NCBI GenBank assembly: GCA_008360955.1
Contig: LUCM01007910.1
Coordinates: 1 to 64,000 of the forward strand
From: Fasciolopsis buskii
Lineage: Eukaryota; Platyhelminthes; Trematoda; Plagiorchiida; Fasciolidae
Reading direction: 5' to 3'
DNA: 64,000 nucleotides
Positions 1 to 11,264 of the stretch are shown here, one piece after another. Under the pieces are notes generated by a model, which was given only the letters and a program-made list of their open reading frames with translations, was not told where the DNA came from and did not search any database. Numbering within the stretch: position 1 is the first letter of the stretch; every line of letters starts with the position of its first letter. Position numbers and translations under genes: made by a program.

Positions 1-79
<79 letters not shown>

Positions 80-103
80 TATTATTATTATTATTATTAT
101 TAT
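1..103. repeat. TCA/TTA trinucleotide microsatellite, 3' tail of the adjoining RTE-like LINE
   Basis: Bases 1-79 are pure TCA repeats and about 80-103 are TTA repeats. Read on the minus strand this is an (ATA)n(ATG)n tail directly after the 3' untranslated part of the RTE-like LINE. RTE-clade elements are known to end in short tandem repeats instead of poly(A), so I read the array as the element's tail. The array runs into the window edge, so its full length is unknown. Confidence 0.8.
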
Positions 104-289
104 AGCACGATCCTCACCCTTAGCGGTATTTTTCAGTACCTCCAATCAGCTAGTTGAAGAGTCTTTCGGGCCTGCTTATGGTTTCTTCCATTCCTTAAGA
201 GGAACAAAAAATAGGGCACCATATGTTAGACGAGTTTTCGCCATACGCAACAGGTGACCGAACCAGCGTATTCTACTAAGTTTCATACG

Positions 290-904
290 CTAAAATGATT
301 TATTCTCCGGATTGGCACTTAGTATTAAATTCCTGACCTTCATATTATTTACCCTATCAATCCATCCGATCCTAGCGATACTGCGTAGACATTGATGGTC
401 GAAAACCTTTTTCCGACGAACACCTCTCACACGCATACTCCATGTCTCGCAACCGTACAATACAACTGAACGCACTTCGGCACAGTACACATGACCTTTC
501 AACTTCAGTGAAATATCCGGCCGACGCCACAAGTGCTTTAGTCCAGAGTAAGCTGCTCGAACCTTGGATATACGCGTGGTTACTTCTACTGCCGAGCTGC
601 TATCGTTCGACACGCAGCTACCAAGGTATGTGAAACGGTCCACAATCGTTAGTTCCTCTCCACTTAGCACCAAATTCAGCATTATTGTTGTGCAGTCTTG
701 TAACAGCACTTTATACTTCGAAGGTGCAAAGCACATGCCAAGCCGAGCAACCGATCTCGAGAATCTATGTAGTGCACGCTGTGCATGGTCCGCGGGTTCG
801 AACAGGCACATGACGTCACCGGCGTTAGCTAGATCAGACAGCTTCCCTACATTTCCCAGTTTGATTTCTACATCCTCAAGACATCCTAAAGCATCTTCCA
901 TCAC
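290..904 (-). pseudogene. RTE-like LINE: RT catalytic box and C-terminal tail
   Basis: A 204-codon frame. Near its start is LANAGDVMCLFEP, a damaged catalytic box (YADD expected). It is followed by MCFAPSKYKVLLQD, FTYLGSCVSND, RISKVRAAYSGLKHLWRRPDI, LKGHVYCAEVRSVVLYGCETW and VFDHQCLRSIARIGWIDR. This series is typical of the RT thumb and C-terminal part of RTE-clade LINEs in flatworms. A diverged copy of the same stretch lies at about 30.3-30.65 kb and another small piece at about 62.1 kb. Confidence 0.85.
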
Positions 905-1104
905 CTCGTCCGTGACGAAGTTGAACAGGAATGGAGAGATGGGACACCTTTGATTAACGCGGCTAGTCGTTTCGAATGAACATGATAGTTCACCTTATAC
1001 CTTACGCGACCATAGGTATACGACCACAATGCTCGCAGCAAGTTCTCGAAGTTTGCTAGCACACCACTCCTGTCAGGAGCACTGAATAATACTGTCCGAT
1101 CCAT
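901..1104 (-). pseudogene. RTE-like LINE: middle of reverse transcriptase
   Basis: A short frame with ENLLRALWSYTYGRVRYKV, matching the RT segment between motif A and motif B in this family. Immediately upstream, around 1105-1140, the same strand reads TIVVFLD, stop, KDAFDLMDR, which is RT motif A with an in-frame stop codon. Confidence 0.75.
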
Positions 1105-1321
1105 TAAGTCGAACGCGTCTTTCTAGTCAAGAAAGACTACGATCGTAAGGCGCCGGTGGGTGTGGCGCGTTTTTAGTATTTGGCGAGGAGTGAATATTTG
1201 GTCGATGCAGCATCACTGAAGCTAAGACCTTAGTGACTGTCAGAAATAAACTAATTCCCCGATGATTCTTACAGTCACTTCGTGTGCCCTTCTTCAAGAA
1301 GGATGAAGTTAGTAACTCACC

Positions 1322-1576
1322 CTAAGATAATAAAATACGCTTCTTGTTCCATTTATCATGAATCAACGAGGTAAGGGATTTTATCAGAGCTTCTCCATCC
1401 AGTTTGAAAAGAACTGCGGGAAGGTCGTCGGGACCGGCTGCTTTTCCCTTCTTTAGAAGTCGAATATTCGACCCCATTTCCAAGTCCGTTGGGAGGGGGT
1501 CGACAGAAACCTCCCAAGGATTTGCAGCTCCAGACGTCGGCGTAAATACGTTAGCATGTGGCCAGCTCAGCCCCAA
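1322..1576 (-). pseudogene. RTE-like LINE: start of reverse transcriptase domain
   Basis: Contains LLKKGKAAGPDDLPAVLFKLDGEALIKSLTSL, the usual 'GKAAGPDDLPxxLFK' block that opens RT in RTE-clade LINEs. The frame ends at a stop just after DKWNKKRI. The next RT motifs are found downstream in other frames (motif A near 1110-1135; LLRALWSYTYGRVR in 901-1104). Confidence 0.85.
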
Positions 1577-1797
1577 GTTTCAGCCCCTGTTGCCTACCAT
1601 GAATGAGTCCTCCATTCCTAACACACACGACTTCAAAAGCGGAAGCTGGTCGCTGTCGCGCATAAGATTAAACAGTCTTTGATTGTTTCCTGAAGCGAAC
1701 GCTTCTTCCATCCCCTCGGCTACCTTAACTCGCCAGTTTTTGCAGTCATCCTTATGGCTTTTCGTCAACTGACGCTGCAACTGTCCATGTGTCTTAT

Positions 1798-2202
1798 TCA
1801 CCTCCTTGCAGTTGGGAAGCTGGCGTTTTGCTCCATTAGACCCAGCGGCCCTTGCGAGATCCAGTGTTTTTGATGAACGGTAGATCCAGGAGCACAGGCA
1901 AAATTAGTTGCCAAATACATATCCTGCCTAATTTGATCCCACAGATCGTCTACATTGCTATTCGTCGAAGTTCCTAGTTCCTCGGATAATTTATATTCGT
2001 AGCAGTTGCGAGCAGCCGAACCAGACAAACGTTCGACAGCCAATCGGGTTTGTGGCCTGCGTCGATGGCCATTGAGCTGCAGCAAAAATCGCATTAAAAC
2101 TAACGCATGGTCCGATTCGACGTAAGTGGTCCAGTAAGATCTACAGTTCTCGATAGAACCGCGCCAACGGTAGCTAACTGCAACATAGTCAATCTGACTC
2201 AA
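1798..2202 (-). pseudogene. RTE-like LINE: end of endonuclease domain and linker
   Basis: The segment begins MSQIDYVAVSYRWRGS and contains TYVESDHALVLMRF. The SDH triad is the last catalytic motif of the endonuclease fold, and IDYV is the usual lead-in. The C-terminal half is the poorly conserved linker before the reverse transcriptase. The linker continues in a different frame at 1580-1801 (MNKTHGQLQRQLTKSHKDD...), which shows another frameshift. Confidence 0.8.
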
Positions 2203-2321
2203 AGTACCTGTCGAGCTAGATCGCCATGTCGCAGTGCGACGCGAACTGTGTCGGAAATTCGTACTAGATAGGAATAAATGATTGTCTGCACAGAACCGGG
2301 GTAGTCTTCCCTGCTATCCGT

Positions 2322-3179
2322 TCAGTGAACAGGCAAGGTGCACCACCCACCTAAACAGGACTCCGATGCACTCAGTTTGCCAACTTGTGCAGTAAAGTCA
2401 CCTGCCACCACTACAATGTCAGAGCGTTTGCTCTTCCGAACAAGCGTGACGAGGTTATCGTAAAACCCGTCTTCCCTCATGTCAGTGCTGCAGTCTGTTG
2501 GAGCGTATGCCGAGATAACAAATAAACTACGCTTAACACTACTATCCTTTCGGACGACGACTGATCCCTGCAGTCTCATGGCACACAATCGACTGTTGAC
2601 TGGGATCCAGTCTAAAAGGGCTGCTTCAACCTTCTCACTCAAGACTATTCCTACACCACGTTGACCCACAGCTTGAGCTGCTTCGTCTCCTGAAGTGCGA
2701 AGAAAATATCTTGACGAGAAGTTTGGCGCAGTTAGCTGAATTACTCTACTCGAATCCTGAATTCGTGTTTCACTCACGCAGCAGACATCAGTCGAAAGTG
2801 AGTCCACTGTCAGAGCCAAACACGCCTGTTGGCCAGCCTGCTCGAGAGTGCGCACATTGAAGGAACCGAGATACAGAGGCTGACGAGGCTTGAGAAAATG
2901 TGAGCTAACAGACTGAAAACTATCTACTACACTATTTGACAATAAACCGTTGCGAGTATCGGGCGTGTTATCAATGGAGATACTATGGGTAGGCAGAACG
3001 GGCAAACATATTGGGTTGGAGACAGAAGAGACAGGTTGAATAAAAGAGAGGGAACTCTGAGCAGCAGCATACTTATCACTACCCACCCCACGTGCGCTCG
3101 ATGCGATGGGCAGCGCGGTCCTGATTATCCTGCGCGACGACCGATGCAGTATGGAATTATTTGTAGGCGTGTAACTCAT
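2322..3179 (-). pseudogene. RTE-like LINE: N-terminal AP-endonuclease domain
   Basis: An open frame of 285 codons starting MSYTPTNNS. After a Ser/Thr-rich leader of about 100 residues comes an apurinic-endonuclease-like domain. The visible motifs are SFNVRTL (strand 1), CVSETRI (the catalytic Glu), SAYAPT and VVAGDFTAQVG (GDFNAQVG in intact relatives). This domain nicks target DNA to prime reverse transcription. The frame is lost near 2322. The end of the domain, with its SDH motif (ESDHALV), is in another frame at 1798-2202, so a frameshift separates them. No promoter was recognised upstream. Confidence 0.85.
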
Positions 3180-4050
3180 GGGGAATAATGGACGGGTACT
3201 GCTAGGGAGTTCAGCCGCTAAGCAGAAGAACGATTATGATTCTCAACCAAAGCCGAAGTCTCTCAAGCCCATGGAAGTGGTAACAACGCCGAAGGTAGAT
3301 CAGTCAAGGTCGTAAGCGGTCGTGATTATCCCTCAAGGGAACGCGGCTGCGGATGTGGTAAATGGAGGCAAGTTTGGTTGTCACGTTACAGTCTCTTCCA
3401 TCCGTGTTAGACCACCCGTATCAGGGGACTGGCTGCAAAAGAAGACCAAAGAAAAGCCACAGGCAGACCGGGAGAAAAATTTAACGTGGAATTTTTCGCT
3501 TTAGAGAAACAGGTCAGGGAGCTTCAACTTTGGCTCCAGTTGATAAACCTCTCCTCGAAACGTAGGTTGCTTATCCTAAACCAAGAGGAGCCGTTTATTC
3601 AGAAATCAAAGGCCGGTCGCGAAGTGGATCGTAGACGAGTGACGGATATCATCCCCATAGCAGGAATTCTACTTTCTGTGGGAGTCAAAAGGGTGCACAG
3701 AGTGAGAACCTACAATTCCTCTCTCTCTCTCTCGCAGGAAGGGCGCAGCAAAGCAAACATTGGTTGAATTTGCAGATAAATCAATCGGGGACATGCTGCT
3801 TGCCAGTGCTATAAATAGCGTGTCAGGAGGAAGGTACCATATAGTACCTGATAGCCGAGGTATCGGCCAATCGGCGGCATGTCACTGAGGTGCTCAAGAT
3901 TCTATGTAGGGAATTCACCATACTAAACAATGGGAGCAAGGTGGACAGTGACCCCAAACTTTCGGTCTACCAACGGCGACAACTCAGTCGCCTTCACCGA
4001 AGATAAAGGTAATCAAAAACCCTCGGGAGAACGAAAGTTACCAGAGCTGC

Positions 4051-4554
4051 ATGCCAGTGGATGAGAAAGCAGAACCTACTGGGAGGTTTGTGATGGCTTC
4101 TCGCTTAACAACTAGAAGTGGGGAGCAACCGGAGGACTGCAGTCGCAGGATACCGCGCCCCCGCACCGATCGCCGCGGCAAAAAATGTAGTAACTCTTCA
4201 AGTATCGACCCCAAGGACCAGGTCGCAGTAGGTAAGCATAACAACTCGAGCCGAGAAAAGAGATTGACAGTGTTCTACGCCAACGTACGTAGTGGTAGAA
4301 ACAAGTGTCCTGAGCTTATTGTGGCTGCTGCTAAGCATAAGGCTTCTATATTTGCCAATGCTGAAAGGTGGCTAATAAAACAGACCATATTCGAGGAACA
4401 GCTAGAGGGAGCTTCTACATTAATCATCAGGACAGGAGCATCGGGTGTCTATGGGACGGAGTGGCCGTCCGCGTTAGAGAGCGGATCGACCATGTTGAAT
4501 CCCGGATCAAATTATCCACTAGGAACGTCCAAGTATGTGAATTCATGCTACTAA
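4051..4554 (+). pseudogene. CR1-like element A: endonuclease start
   Basis: The 167-codon frame includes KRLTVFYANVRSGRNKCPEL followed by AAAKHKASIFANAERWL. This matches the opening of CR1-clade endonucleases, which read roughly 'NxRSLxNKxxEL...PxIIAxTETWL'. The catalytic Glu falls in AERW. The next endonuclease block (DRSIGCLWDGVAVRVRERI) is in the overlapping frame 4368-4568, so the gene is frameshifted near 4400. Confidence 0.75.
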
Positions 4555-5256
4555 TTCCGTCTAGGTGAGTCAAAGCAGCTTAGGTGTATAGGGTCCCAAA
4601 AGCTGACCGGGAGAAGGACGATTTGCTTCTAAATGCTCTGACAAATGTAGTTAAGGCAACTAACAAGGTTCCCATCGACGGGCCTTCAATTTCGCATGCA
4701 TAGACTGGGCCTTTGGTAGGGTGGAACAATGCCTTCTCAAGTGGTTAAATTTGAATACATTGCATCAGCATATAAGAGAATACCAGGTGCATATATGGTC
4801 ATGAATCGTAACTACTGGGCCTTGCAATTAGAAGCCAGACAAATGATGTCACGGAACTCCAGTGTCTATCTCCGTTAGGCGAGAGTAACAGTGAAAATCG
4901 CTCTGCTTGCGTCAGCCCAGTGTTGTCCCGAAGTCGGCTAAGAACTTCCATATGGACTTGGCCAAGCTCCAAGCCAGAGCAACGGAGTTAACCTGGGACA
5001 CGGCAGATGGAGATGAAGTGGCGGAAAGATGGAGCAAAATAAAGGATATAAGTAAAAGCATTGCAGAATGAACTTTCGCTTCCAAGACGCAGGTATCAGA
5101 AAGCAAAGGCACTTTGGTGGACGGCAGCCATCGCAAAAGCTATTAAGCAGCGAAATCAGTGCTGAAGTGTGGGACCAGAAAAAGTAATTACAGCAAGCAA
5201 AACCTAGGAACCGGACAGTAAAACTGATCCGAGGTGAAAAAAGCAGATATGAGATT

Positions 5257-5625
5257 ATGCTGGCACAATCTGCCAAGTACGATGAAGGGCAGGGTGTGAA
5301 AAAGCTAAGATCATCAACGGAGAACTCCAGGCCTGTCATACTCACCAGCATTCTATGCAACGTAAAAGATAAGTTGATCCGGGCCCACCTCTCCCAAAAC
5401 CTAGCAGAGCATTCCCCGTTATGCCCAGCTCAGCACAGCTTCATAAAAAATAGGCCTTGTCTCACCAACCGCTTGCGCTTCTCGGATCAAGTCAATCGAA
5501 GATCGGGTGAAAGTAAGCAGGTTGAAGTATGTTGTCTTAGCTTCAGCAAGGCGTTTGATTCAGTAAATCATCGCTTGCTTCTAATCACGTTGGAGTCATT
5601 CGGTATCCGAAGAAAAGTATACTAG
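5257..5625 (+). pseudogene. CR1-like element A: reverse transcriptase fragment
   Basis: A 122-codon frame with ENSRPVILTSILCNVKDKLIRAHL, CPAQHSFIKNRPCLTN and LSFSKAFDSVNHRLLL..LESFGI. These are the RT blocks 'NYRPVSLTSxxxKxxE', 'QHGFxxxxSCxTN' and motif A 'DFSKAFDxVxHxxLL' of CR1-like LINEs. After a stop, the strand reads on as WVEGIYDRCSAV, then GTMLGPSLFLLFVN (motif B), then a mutated FADD box (AGDAKVAG) near 5771-5800 in another frame. Confidence 0.85.
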
Positions 5626-6300
5626 TGGGTGGAGGGCATTTACGATAGGTGCTCTGCCGTGCATGACGTCGCGAGCGGCGTCTATTAAGGGACGATGCTA
5701 GGACCATCATTATTCCTGCTCTTCGTAAACCATCTAGCGTCAGCCCTAAAATCACCCAGCTTTTTTCTTCGCCGGCGATGCTAAGGTGGCAGGGTTCATG
5801 GGCGAAGAAGACCTCGGCAACGATGAGGGTTGCCCTAGATTTGGCTGAAAAGTGTAACTTGCCCATAAGTGCGAGAAAAGGCCATTTGTTATCCCAAAGC
5901 ACGGAAAGTCCCCCAGTATCACATGACTAAGGACTGTTTACTATTGATGCAGTTAATAGGGTAAAGGACCTAGTGACAATCCTGGCGTCAGATTTTAAAT
6001 GGATGGTCCAGTGTGTCGCGTTGCCGCAAAGGTATAAAGATAATTCGTTTAGATTGAAGTCAGCCCCGTCCTGTCGTAAATTGTGGGTGTCCATACCGTG
6101 TACATGTCATAGTAAGACCGCACTTGGAATGTTGTAAGCAGCTTTGGTCACCATTCTTCAAAAAGACGCCGCCTGCTCTGAACAGGTGAAGCAATTAGCC
6201 AAGTGAATGGTTGAGAAGCAGGGTGGAAATTCATGTGGCTAACGACTCGGTGGTTTAGTTCATCTTTCGCTGGACTGAAGGAGACAACAAGATGATTTAT

Positions 6301-6794
6301 TGGAAACCTTCACGATTGTGAACGGCTTGTCAAGTTTTAGCCCAGACGGCGTTTTTCGCACGCGTGGTCATAAGAGAAAGATTGCAAAAACACGATTTAG
6401 AACAATCAGCTTCAAAAATGGGAATTCCGAAATGCCAAAAAAAGCCATAATTTATAACTAACAATTCTGTTACACAATGTACAAAAACCATAAGTGCGCT
6501 ATGGGAATAACCAATTTTTTGATTTTTATAACTTATATACATACATATATGTATATACGTGGATATATTTAGTTCTATAAAATATGGATCAGTGTACTAT
6601 ATCTGCTAACAAGCATACTGCCATGTTTGTTTAACTTGCTGGATTGCTCAATTGCCTATCGTTATATACCTTAAATTGTGTGGGTTGCTAGCCCATAATA
6701 CTTTTCCTCCCTCTCATGGTGAACTGTCAAGAAAATTACAGGCTATTGTTTCAATTTATACCTGATAATAAATGCTTCTCAACATGATACTCAC
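6301..6794. other. no gene seen
   Basis: AT-rich sequence between the CR1-like element and the last exon found for the EF-hand gene. I see no convincing exon here. It presumably belongs to the intron that follows that exon's GT donor on the minus strand. Confidence 0.5.
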
Positions 6795-7069
6795 CTTAAA
6801 ATTTTCCCATAATATTTTTCTACTTCCTGACGGGTCTGAATAGAGAAAAGCCATCTGAAGACTATCCCAATTATCCTGAACGAAGCTCCCTATTTTTGAA
6901 CATAATTCAGCCAACCGCTGATCTGAAGGTTTCTGTTTCGAGGGTCCACGCGGACGGTTAGCTCTGACAATACGGTCAGCTTTCAGCAAATTTTCTCTTG
7001 CTTCAGCTTTAAGCTTTTTGAAGTCTTTGCACCATTTGAGGAAAGGATCCAGATTCGGATCACGAATAG
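6795..7069 (-). CDS. EF-hand protein gene, exon 9 of those found
   Basis: Minus-strand exon with acceptor AAATCAG before it and a strong AAG|GTGAGT donor after it. It enters after one base of a split codon (A+CT, Thr) from the exon at 9032-9195 and leaves between codons. It encodes 91 full codons with DPFLKWCKDFKKL near the start, a basic stretch (RANRPRGPSKQKPSDQR) and WDSLQMAFLYSDPSGSRKI toward the end. The last part looks like a degenerate EF-hand: helix, loop beginning D-P-S-G-S, then a hydrophobic residue and helix (WENFK). A donor at its end means the gene continues to at least one further exon, which I could not find before the window edge. Confidence 0.65.
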
Positions 7070-7279
7070 CTGATTTTCAAAAATGATTAGGTGCATATTT
7101 AAAATTGTAGTTAGCGAGGAGGAAACCGTAAAGCAGTCAGAATAAAACATTAGGCTTAGTGCACTGCACACATTTATAGAGTCTTCAGCCTAAAATGCTA
7201 TATTTATTCAATGCCAGTACGTTAGTGTCTCGATAAACTGATTGTTCTTTAATTGAAAGAATTAGCTCTCTCTGTGTGT

Positions 7280-7282
<3 letters not shown>

Positions 7283-7332
<50 letters not shown>

Positions 7333-7337
7333 ATATA
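7283..7337. repeat. TA dinucleotide microsatellite
   Basis: About 27 TA units with one interruption at 7320-7321, inside an intron of the EF-hand gene. Confidence 0.95.
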
Positions 7338-7703
7338 CAAAAAAACAGTTTATCGGGAAGTTGGCGAAACGTTTGGAGCCAGCAAAGTGTGACTAACATT
7401 AAAGAAGCATTATGCCAGCATGAAAATTAATCGAAAACAGCACAAACTATTTTTGAAAAAAGAAACTCGCAGGACCTCTCAAGTGTTGCATGTTCTACAA
7501 TGTTGGCGATACCTTTTGCAAACTTTCCTGAGCCCGTTTATACTGCACTCCGAATCTGAATGTCATTCTTATTAGCAAGTACATTCACCTTGCTTACTAA
7601 TGTTCAGAGAGATTGAATATGCGTTATTTTATGCATACGTTGTCATGGAACGAAGATAATCCACGAACAGATAGGCATATAGAAAAAAACTGTAAATATA
7701 TAC

Positions 7704-7725
7704 CTTATATATATATATATATATA
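7704..7725. repeat. short TA dinucleotide microsatellite
   Basis: About 10 TA units inside the same intron as the larger array at 7.3 kb. Confidence 0.9.
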
Positions 7726-9031
7726 AAGCAGTATATCTCACAATTAGAAACTCCTCCGGAAGCAAATTTTACAACCTCGCGCCACTGTTTTCTGTTTAAC
7801 CTCCGGAATGGCTAGATGCTAGAATGGTATGTTAAAATATTGCTGGAATAATCTGTGGTTTAAAAATTAATCTTCAGTAGTAGAGAATTCATTACTGATG
7901 ATTGTTAACAATGATGGGACAGCTGCAGATTGCTTCCGTGATTTATTGTTGACGGGTTGGTTGTTGTTGCTGCATGATGAATCACTTCCCAATCCCAAAG
8001 CCATAAATGTTTTGGCGTGTTCACTAAGGGCGTTTCAACAACAGAAAACGAACTCTTTAGAGTAGCGCTATTTGATATCTCATCATTTTAAAATAATGGA
8101 GAACTGGTGTTCCCGAAAATTGTTAAATACAATACGACGAATTATACCAGATAAGATTAAGGATGAACAACTTACTGCGAAATTCTGAAAGGAAATGGAG
8201 AAATCATAGTTGTTCACATTTAGTATGATCAATTTGTATTTACTTGATTCCAGGAACGCATTCTGTAGAGCGTTGTAAATACGGTGCCTTCTATTACCAA
8301 TGAAGACTAGGCAAAACATAAATTACCATGCTGACATTATAAAATCATTAGCACAAATATAGAAATGAAATGATCTAGCGCATAATTTGCCGCTCGTTAT
8401 AAAATGCATTTACTGATGCTTCAGTTATGCACCACATATCCGGACATCAAATACGCGGTACAAATTGTTTATGACCTTGCCACAGACACCCATTCAGAGA
8501 CTGCAATGAACCACATCTTGTTTATAGAAATTAATAGGTTCACAGGTCTCTGAAAATAATAATTTAGTCTTCATGTAAAGTAAAACAGCTGAATAAAAAC
8601 TACCAGTAAAATAAAAAATAGGAACTATTTAATGAACTAAGATTTTCTGATTGGCCAAAAAAGACCAACAACGTGGAATGCATCGCAAATGAGAGAGCTT
8701 CGAGATGCGACAAGCACAGCTTTTCGGATGGAGCATAATGAACGTAGTTAGGAATCTCTTCGGAATACTAATCTATTAAGATACAATCGACTGAGTTCTT
8801 GAGTCCAACGACTCATCTAGATGACAAGACTGTAGCCATGGATGGTCGTCGAGATCTGCGATGTTATAATGATCACATGCAAAAGCCATGGTAGGCCGTA
8901 TTTGAAAAGCAATGTTAAAAATCCTCACAATGTCTGCAACAAAATGGTGAGCTCATTTTAGCTTTGTGCAACGAAGGAAAAAAACTAATTCCCAAAGAAA
9001 GCACTGAAATCTTGGTCTCTCGGATGCATAC

Positions 9032-9195
9032 TTCCATATCTTCTGCGTCGAAGTTCTTCAGCAATGATCTGCCCAGTTCCGTTGAAAAAGAATTTCAGCA
9101 CCTGTCTGTATTTGTGTAACTCCTGTCCAGGTTCTACTTGATCCAACAGACCCCACAAATAATCCACCTCCGAAGGAATGAGCTCCAAGCCTTGC
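9032..9195 (-). CDS. EF-hand protein gene, exon 8 of those found
   Basis: Minus-strand exon bounded by acceptor ACCCAG|G and donor GGAA|GTATGC. Its first base completes the CC of the preceding exon (Pro), and its last base A joins CT of the next exon (Thr), so frame is kept on both sides. It has 54 codons starting QGLELIPSEVDYLWGLLDQ. EVDYLWGLLDQ followed by KYRQVLKFFFNGTGQIIAEEL looks like an EF-hand pair or the tail of one. If the donor were not used, the frame would run to a TAG at about 8986, so a shorter alternative C-terminus cannot be excluded. The donor reading is favoured because it fits the next exon exactly. Confidence 0.65.
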
Positions 9196-10678
9196 CTGGG
9201 TCGTCAGTACACAAAAAGAATGAATGGAACAAAAATGTTACAATCATCTCAGGCCTATCTTCTCAATAGAACGGAACAAAGAATATATAAAAACGCGCTG
9301 TTGTGGTTTGAAATGAAAACGGCTTATACGATTAATATTTTCAACATAAAGCATTCATTACACATAATTTTGTGAAAGATATTCAAAAAAATCCACTGAA
9401 ATTGGGCGAACATCCAGCATCCCAACTCCTCGCTGAATGCTAGAAATAAGTTTCCATCAAACCAACTACGGTAAAAGTAAAGCTCATATTCCGTAGAGAC
9501 TAATGTCGTCTAACATGCCTTCGTGAACTGATTATTCGTTGAATAAGCCAATGGTATAAATATGGTAAAACTCACATAGCTAAAAGTTCCTCAAAGTCCT
9601 CTTTTGAGATCATGTTTAGTTCTTTTTGGTCATAATGTTTATAGCTCTAAAATGGAAAATAATAAAAGTGAATACTTTAAAAAGATTTGTCAATTTCGTC
9701 GCTTGTCGCAATCGTAATTCTCGGTCCAACCAGTTGATAAGTAAAATATAAAGCTTGGTTCAGTTTGATTGTCTTCGGATAAATTTTTCAAGACGAACCG
9801 GCCTAACCGATCGGAAAATAAGTGTGCCCGTGTCCTGAATTGATAATTTCCCTATAGTTATCCGTTGATTTCCTAAATACCGTTAATTTTACTGGTTAAT
9901 CTCAGCGATCATTTCACCGAAAACAGTTTTTTGTTTTTTAATTCCGGCACACGAAGGCTGTAAGATCTAAAAGGCATTCAAAACAATCCACCCATGGAGT
10001 TCAATTGTCCCGTTTTGGACTCTATTGCAGTTATCCTACAGTGTGCTTTATATTCTATTGACTGTTGGTCAATTTTGATTGATAGTTCATGTAGGAAATA
10101 GTCTGACGATCTTGCTTAGCCATTCCAGTTAATTACTACTCGTCCGCCTTGGTTGCGTTAAAGCGCTTCTAGGGTCCCTTCCTTTTAGGCCAATTCAACT
10201 TTGCATCCTAGCCACCTAATACACCCATACTCAGGATTCTATGATTCGTGAACATAAACAAACAAAAGTGAATGGACGCGCAACTGAAAATCTGCAAACG
10301 TACGACAAGAACCTGTCAGCGTCAAAGCAGCGCGACACAGTGCCCACTGAGCGAAATAGAATGGGGGCTCATCAGCGCTGACTGGTGTGCGCATTCTCAT
10401 ATTAATCTGTTAGCATGCAGAATTACTACTTGTGCGTGTCTTTGTAAGTGCGTGTGCGTTCGTGTATGACCAAAGGCTACAAGAGATGGCGATTAGCTTA
10501 GAACAAACTGGAGTGCGTATGTGGAGAGGGGTGTCTGTTTCAATGGATGTGGAGTCCAGATTCAAACCAACGTGTGTTTGGTCAATCCTAATAAGTTGGG
10601 TTAAAGTGTGGCGAGGAGAGCTCTGATGGTTGAACATGAACATACAACACCGAAACCCCTTGACGTGTGAACAAAGTT

Positions 10679-10681
<3 letters not shown>

Positions 10682-10719
<38 letters not shown>
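10682..10719. repeat. TA dinucleotide microsatellite
   Basis: About 19 uninterrupted TA units in a large intron. It produces artificial Ile/Tyr-rich open frames on both strands, which should not be taken as genes. Confidence 0.95.
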
Positions 10720-10722
<3 letters not shown>

Positions 10723-10914
10723 TTACATGACTAATCTGAGCATTGGAAAGTGCACAAGACTGGACGAACGCCGGCCGGTGATCGAATGCATTGACGTATC
10801 CCGCCATCGTGATACAACGTGGGACGTAGGGTTGACAGCGCAAACACATGCTTCGAAAAAACGGCTTCAGATTCACCATGACAAAATCAAACGACCACGC
10901 CGGATGGCGGTCAA

Positions 10915-10992
10915 GTGAATGAGGTGGTGCCGTTAGGACCTGAAGATCGCGGATTCCAATCTTCGCGAATTCCGCACTCGGCACCCATCTGT
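10915..10992 (+). repeat. possible tRNA-derived SINE fragment
   Basis: The segment has a recognisable but imperfect B-box-like block (GATCGCGGATTCCAATC, where GGTTCGAATCC would be expected). It is preceded by a weak A-box-like GGTGGTGCCGTTAGG and followed by a CCGCACTCGGCACCC stretch. The layout resembles the tRNA-like head of a SINE, but the match is weak and only one copy was seen. Confidence 0.3.
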
Positions 10993-11264
10993 GGATCGCA
11001 GCAACCAAACTGAGATTAATGCATTCTGTTGTTTCATTAACAAAGGAAGCAAACAAATAAAAAAAAGAAACCAACGCAATAAATTTGCTTCAAATTCAGC
11101 TGCACCCAATAACTTAACCCAATACTGTCACAGGTGTTAACTCATTATTCTGCACCTTACACAATTTGCATGAAGAACCAACTAGCACCGATTGTGGATG
11201 TGTTGACTAAAGCTTCACCATACAACAGGTGGTAAAGCACTGTTAGGCTTTCCGAAGACCGTTG

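Larger units (their letters stand above)
104..3200 (-). mobile_element. RTE-like non-LTR retrotransposon, nearly full length but broken
   Basis: On the minus strand this reads as one retroelement in order: endonuclease (about 3179-1800), linker, reverse transcriptase (about 1580-1000), then the C-terminal tail (about 904-290), 3' UTR and trinucleotide tail. Its roughly 3.1 kb length suits RTE elements, which are compact. The coding region is split over several frames with internal stops. One example is the RT motif A near 1110-1135, which reads FLD, then a stop, then KDAFD. The catalytic RT box near 820 reads AGD where YADD is expected. It is therefore a dead copy. It lies back to back with the CR1-like element that starts near 3.3 kb on the plus strand. 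Confidence 0.85.
3300..6300 (+). mobile_element. CR1-like non-LTR retrotransposon, decayed (element A)
   Basis: The plus strand carries the parts of a CR1-like LINE in order. Around 3486-3770 is a possible ORF1 remnant (LEKQVRELQLWLQ..., coiled-coil-like). Around 4051-4760 is an endonuclease in several frames: LTVFYANVRSGRNKCPEL, DRSIGCLWDGVAV, then VYRVPKAD and a damaged GDFN..IDW at about 4676-4712. RT occupies about 5257-5830. I place the 3' end near 6300 only because recognisable similarity stops there; no tail repeat is visible. Frameshifts and stops throughout show that it is inactive. Confidence 0.75.
7070..9031. other. intron of the EF-hand gene with AT microsatellites
   Basis: No exon or RNA gene was recognised. 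The stretch holds two TA-dinucleotide arrays and otherwise AT-rich sequence. Open frames here are short and carry no family signature. Confidence 0.5.
9196..11264. other. intron, no gene seen
   Basis: AT-rich sequence within the 8.5-kb intron between two EF-hand exons. Apart from the TA array at 10.68 kb and a tRNA-like SINE piece at 10.9 kb, I recognise nothing. Confidence 0.5.

Noticed and set aside
1..103. CRISPR-like or satellite array at the window start
   Set aside because: A plain trinucleotide repeat with no spacers, explained as the tail of an RTE-like LINE.
10410..11074. Open frames with long Ile-Tyr repeats near 10.7 kb
   Set aside because: They are translations of the TA microsatellite.
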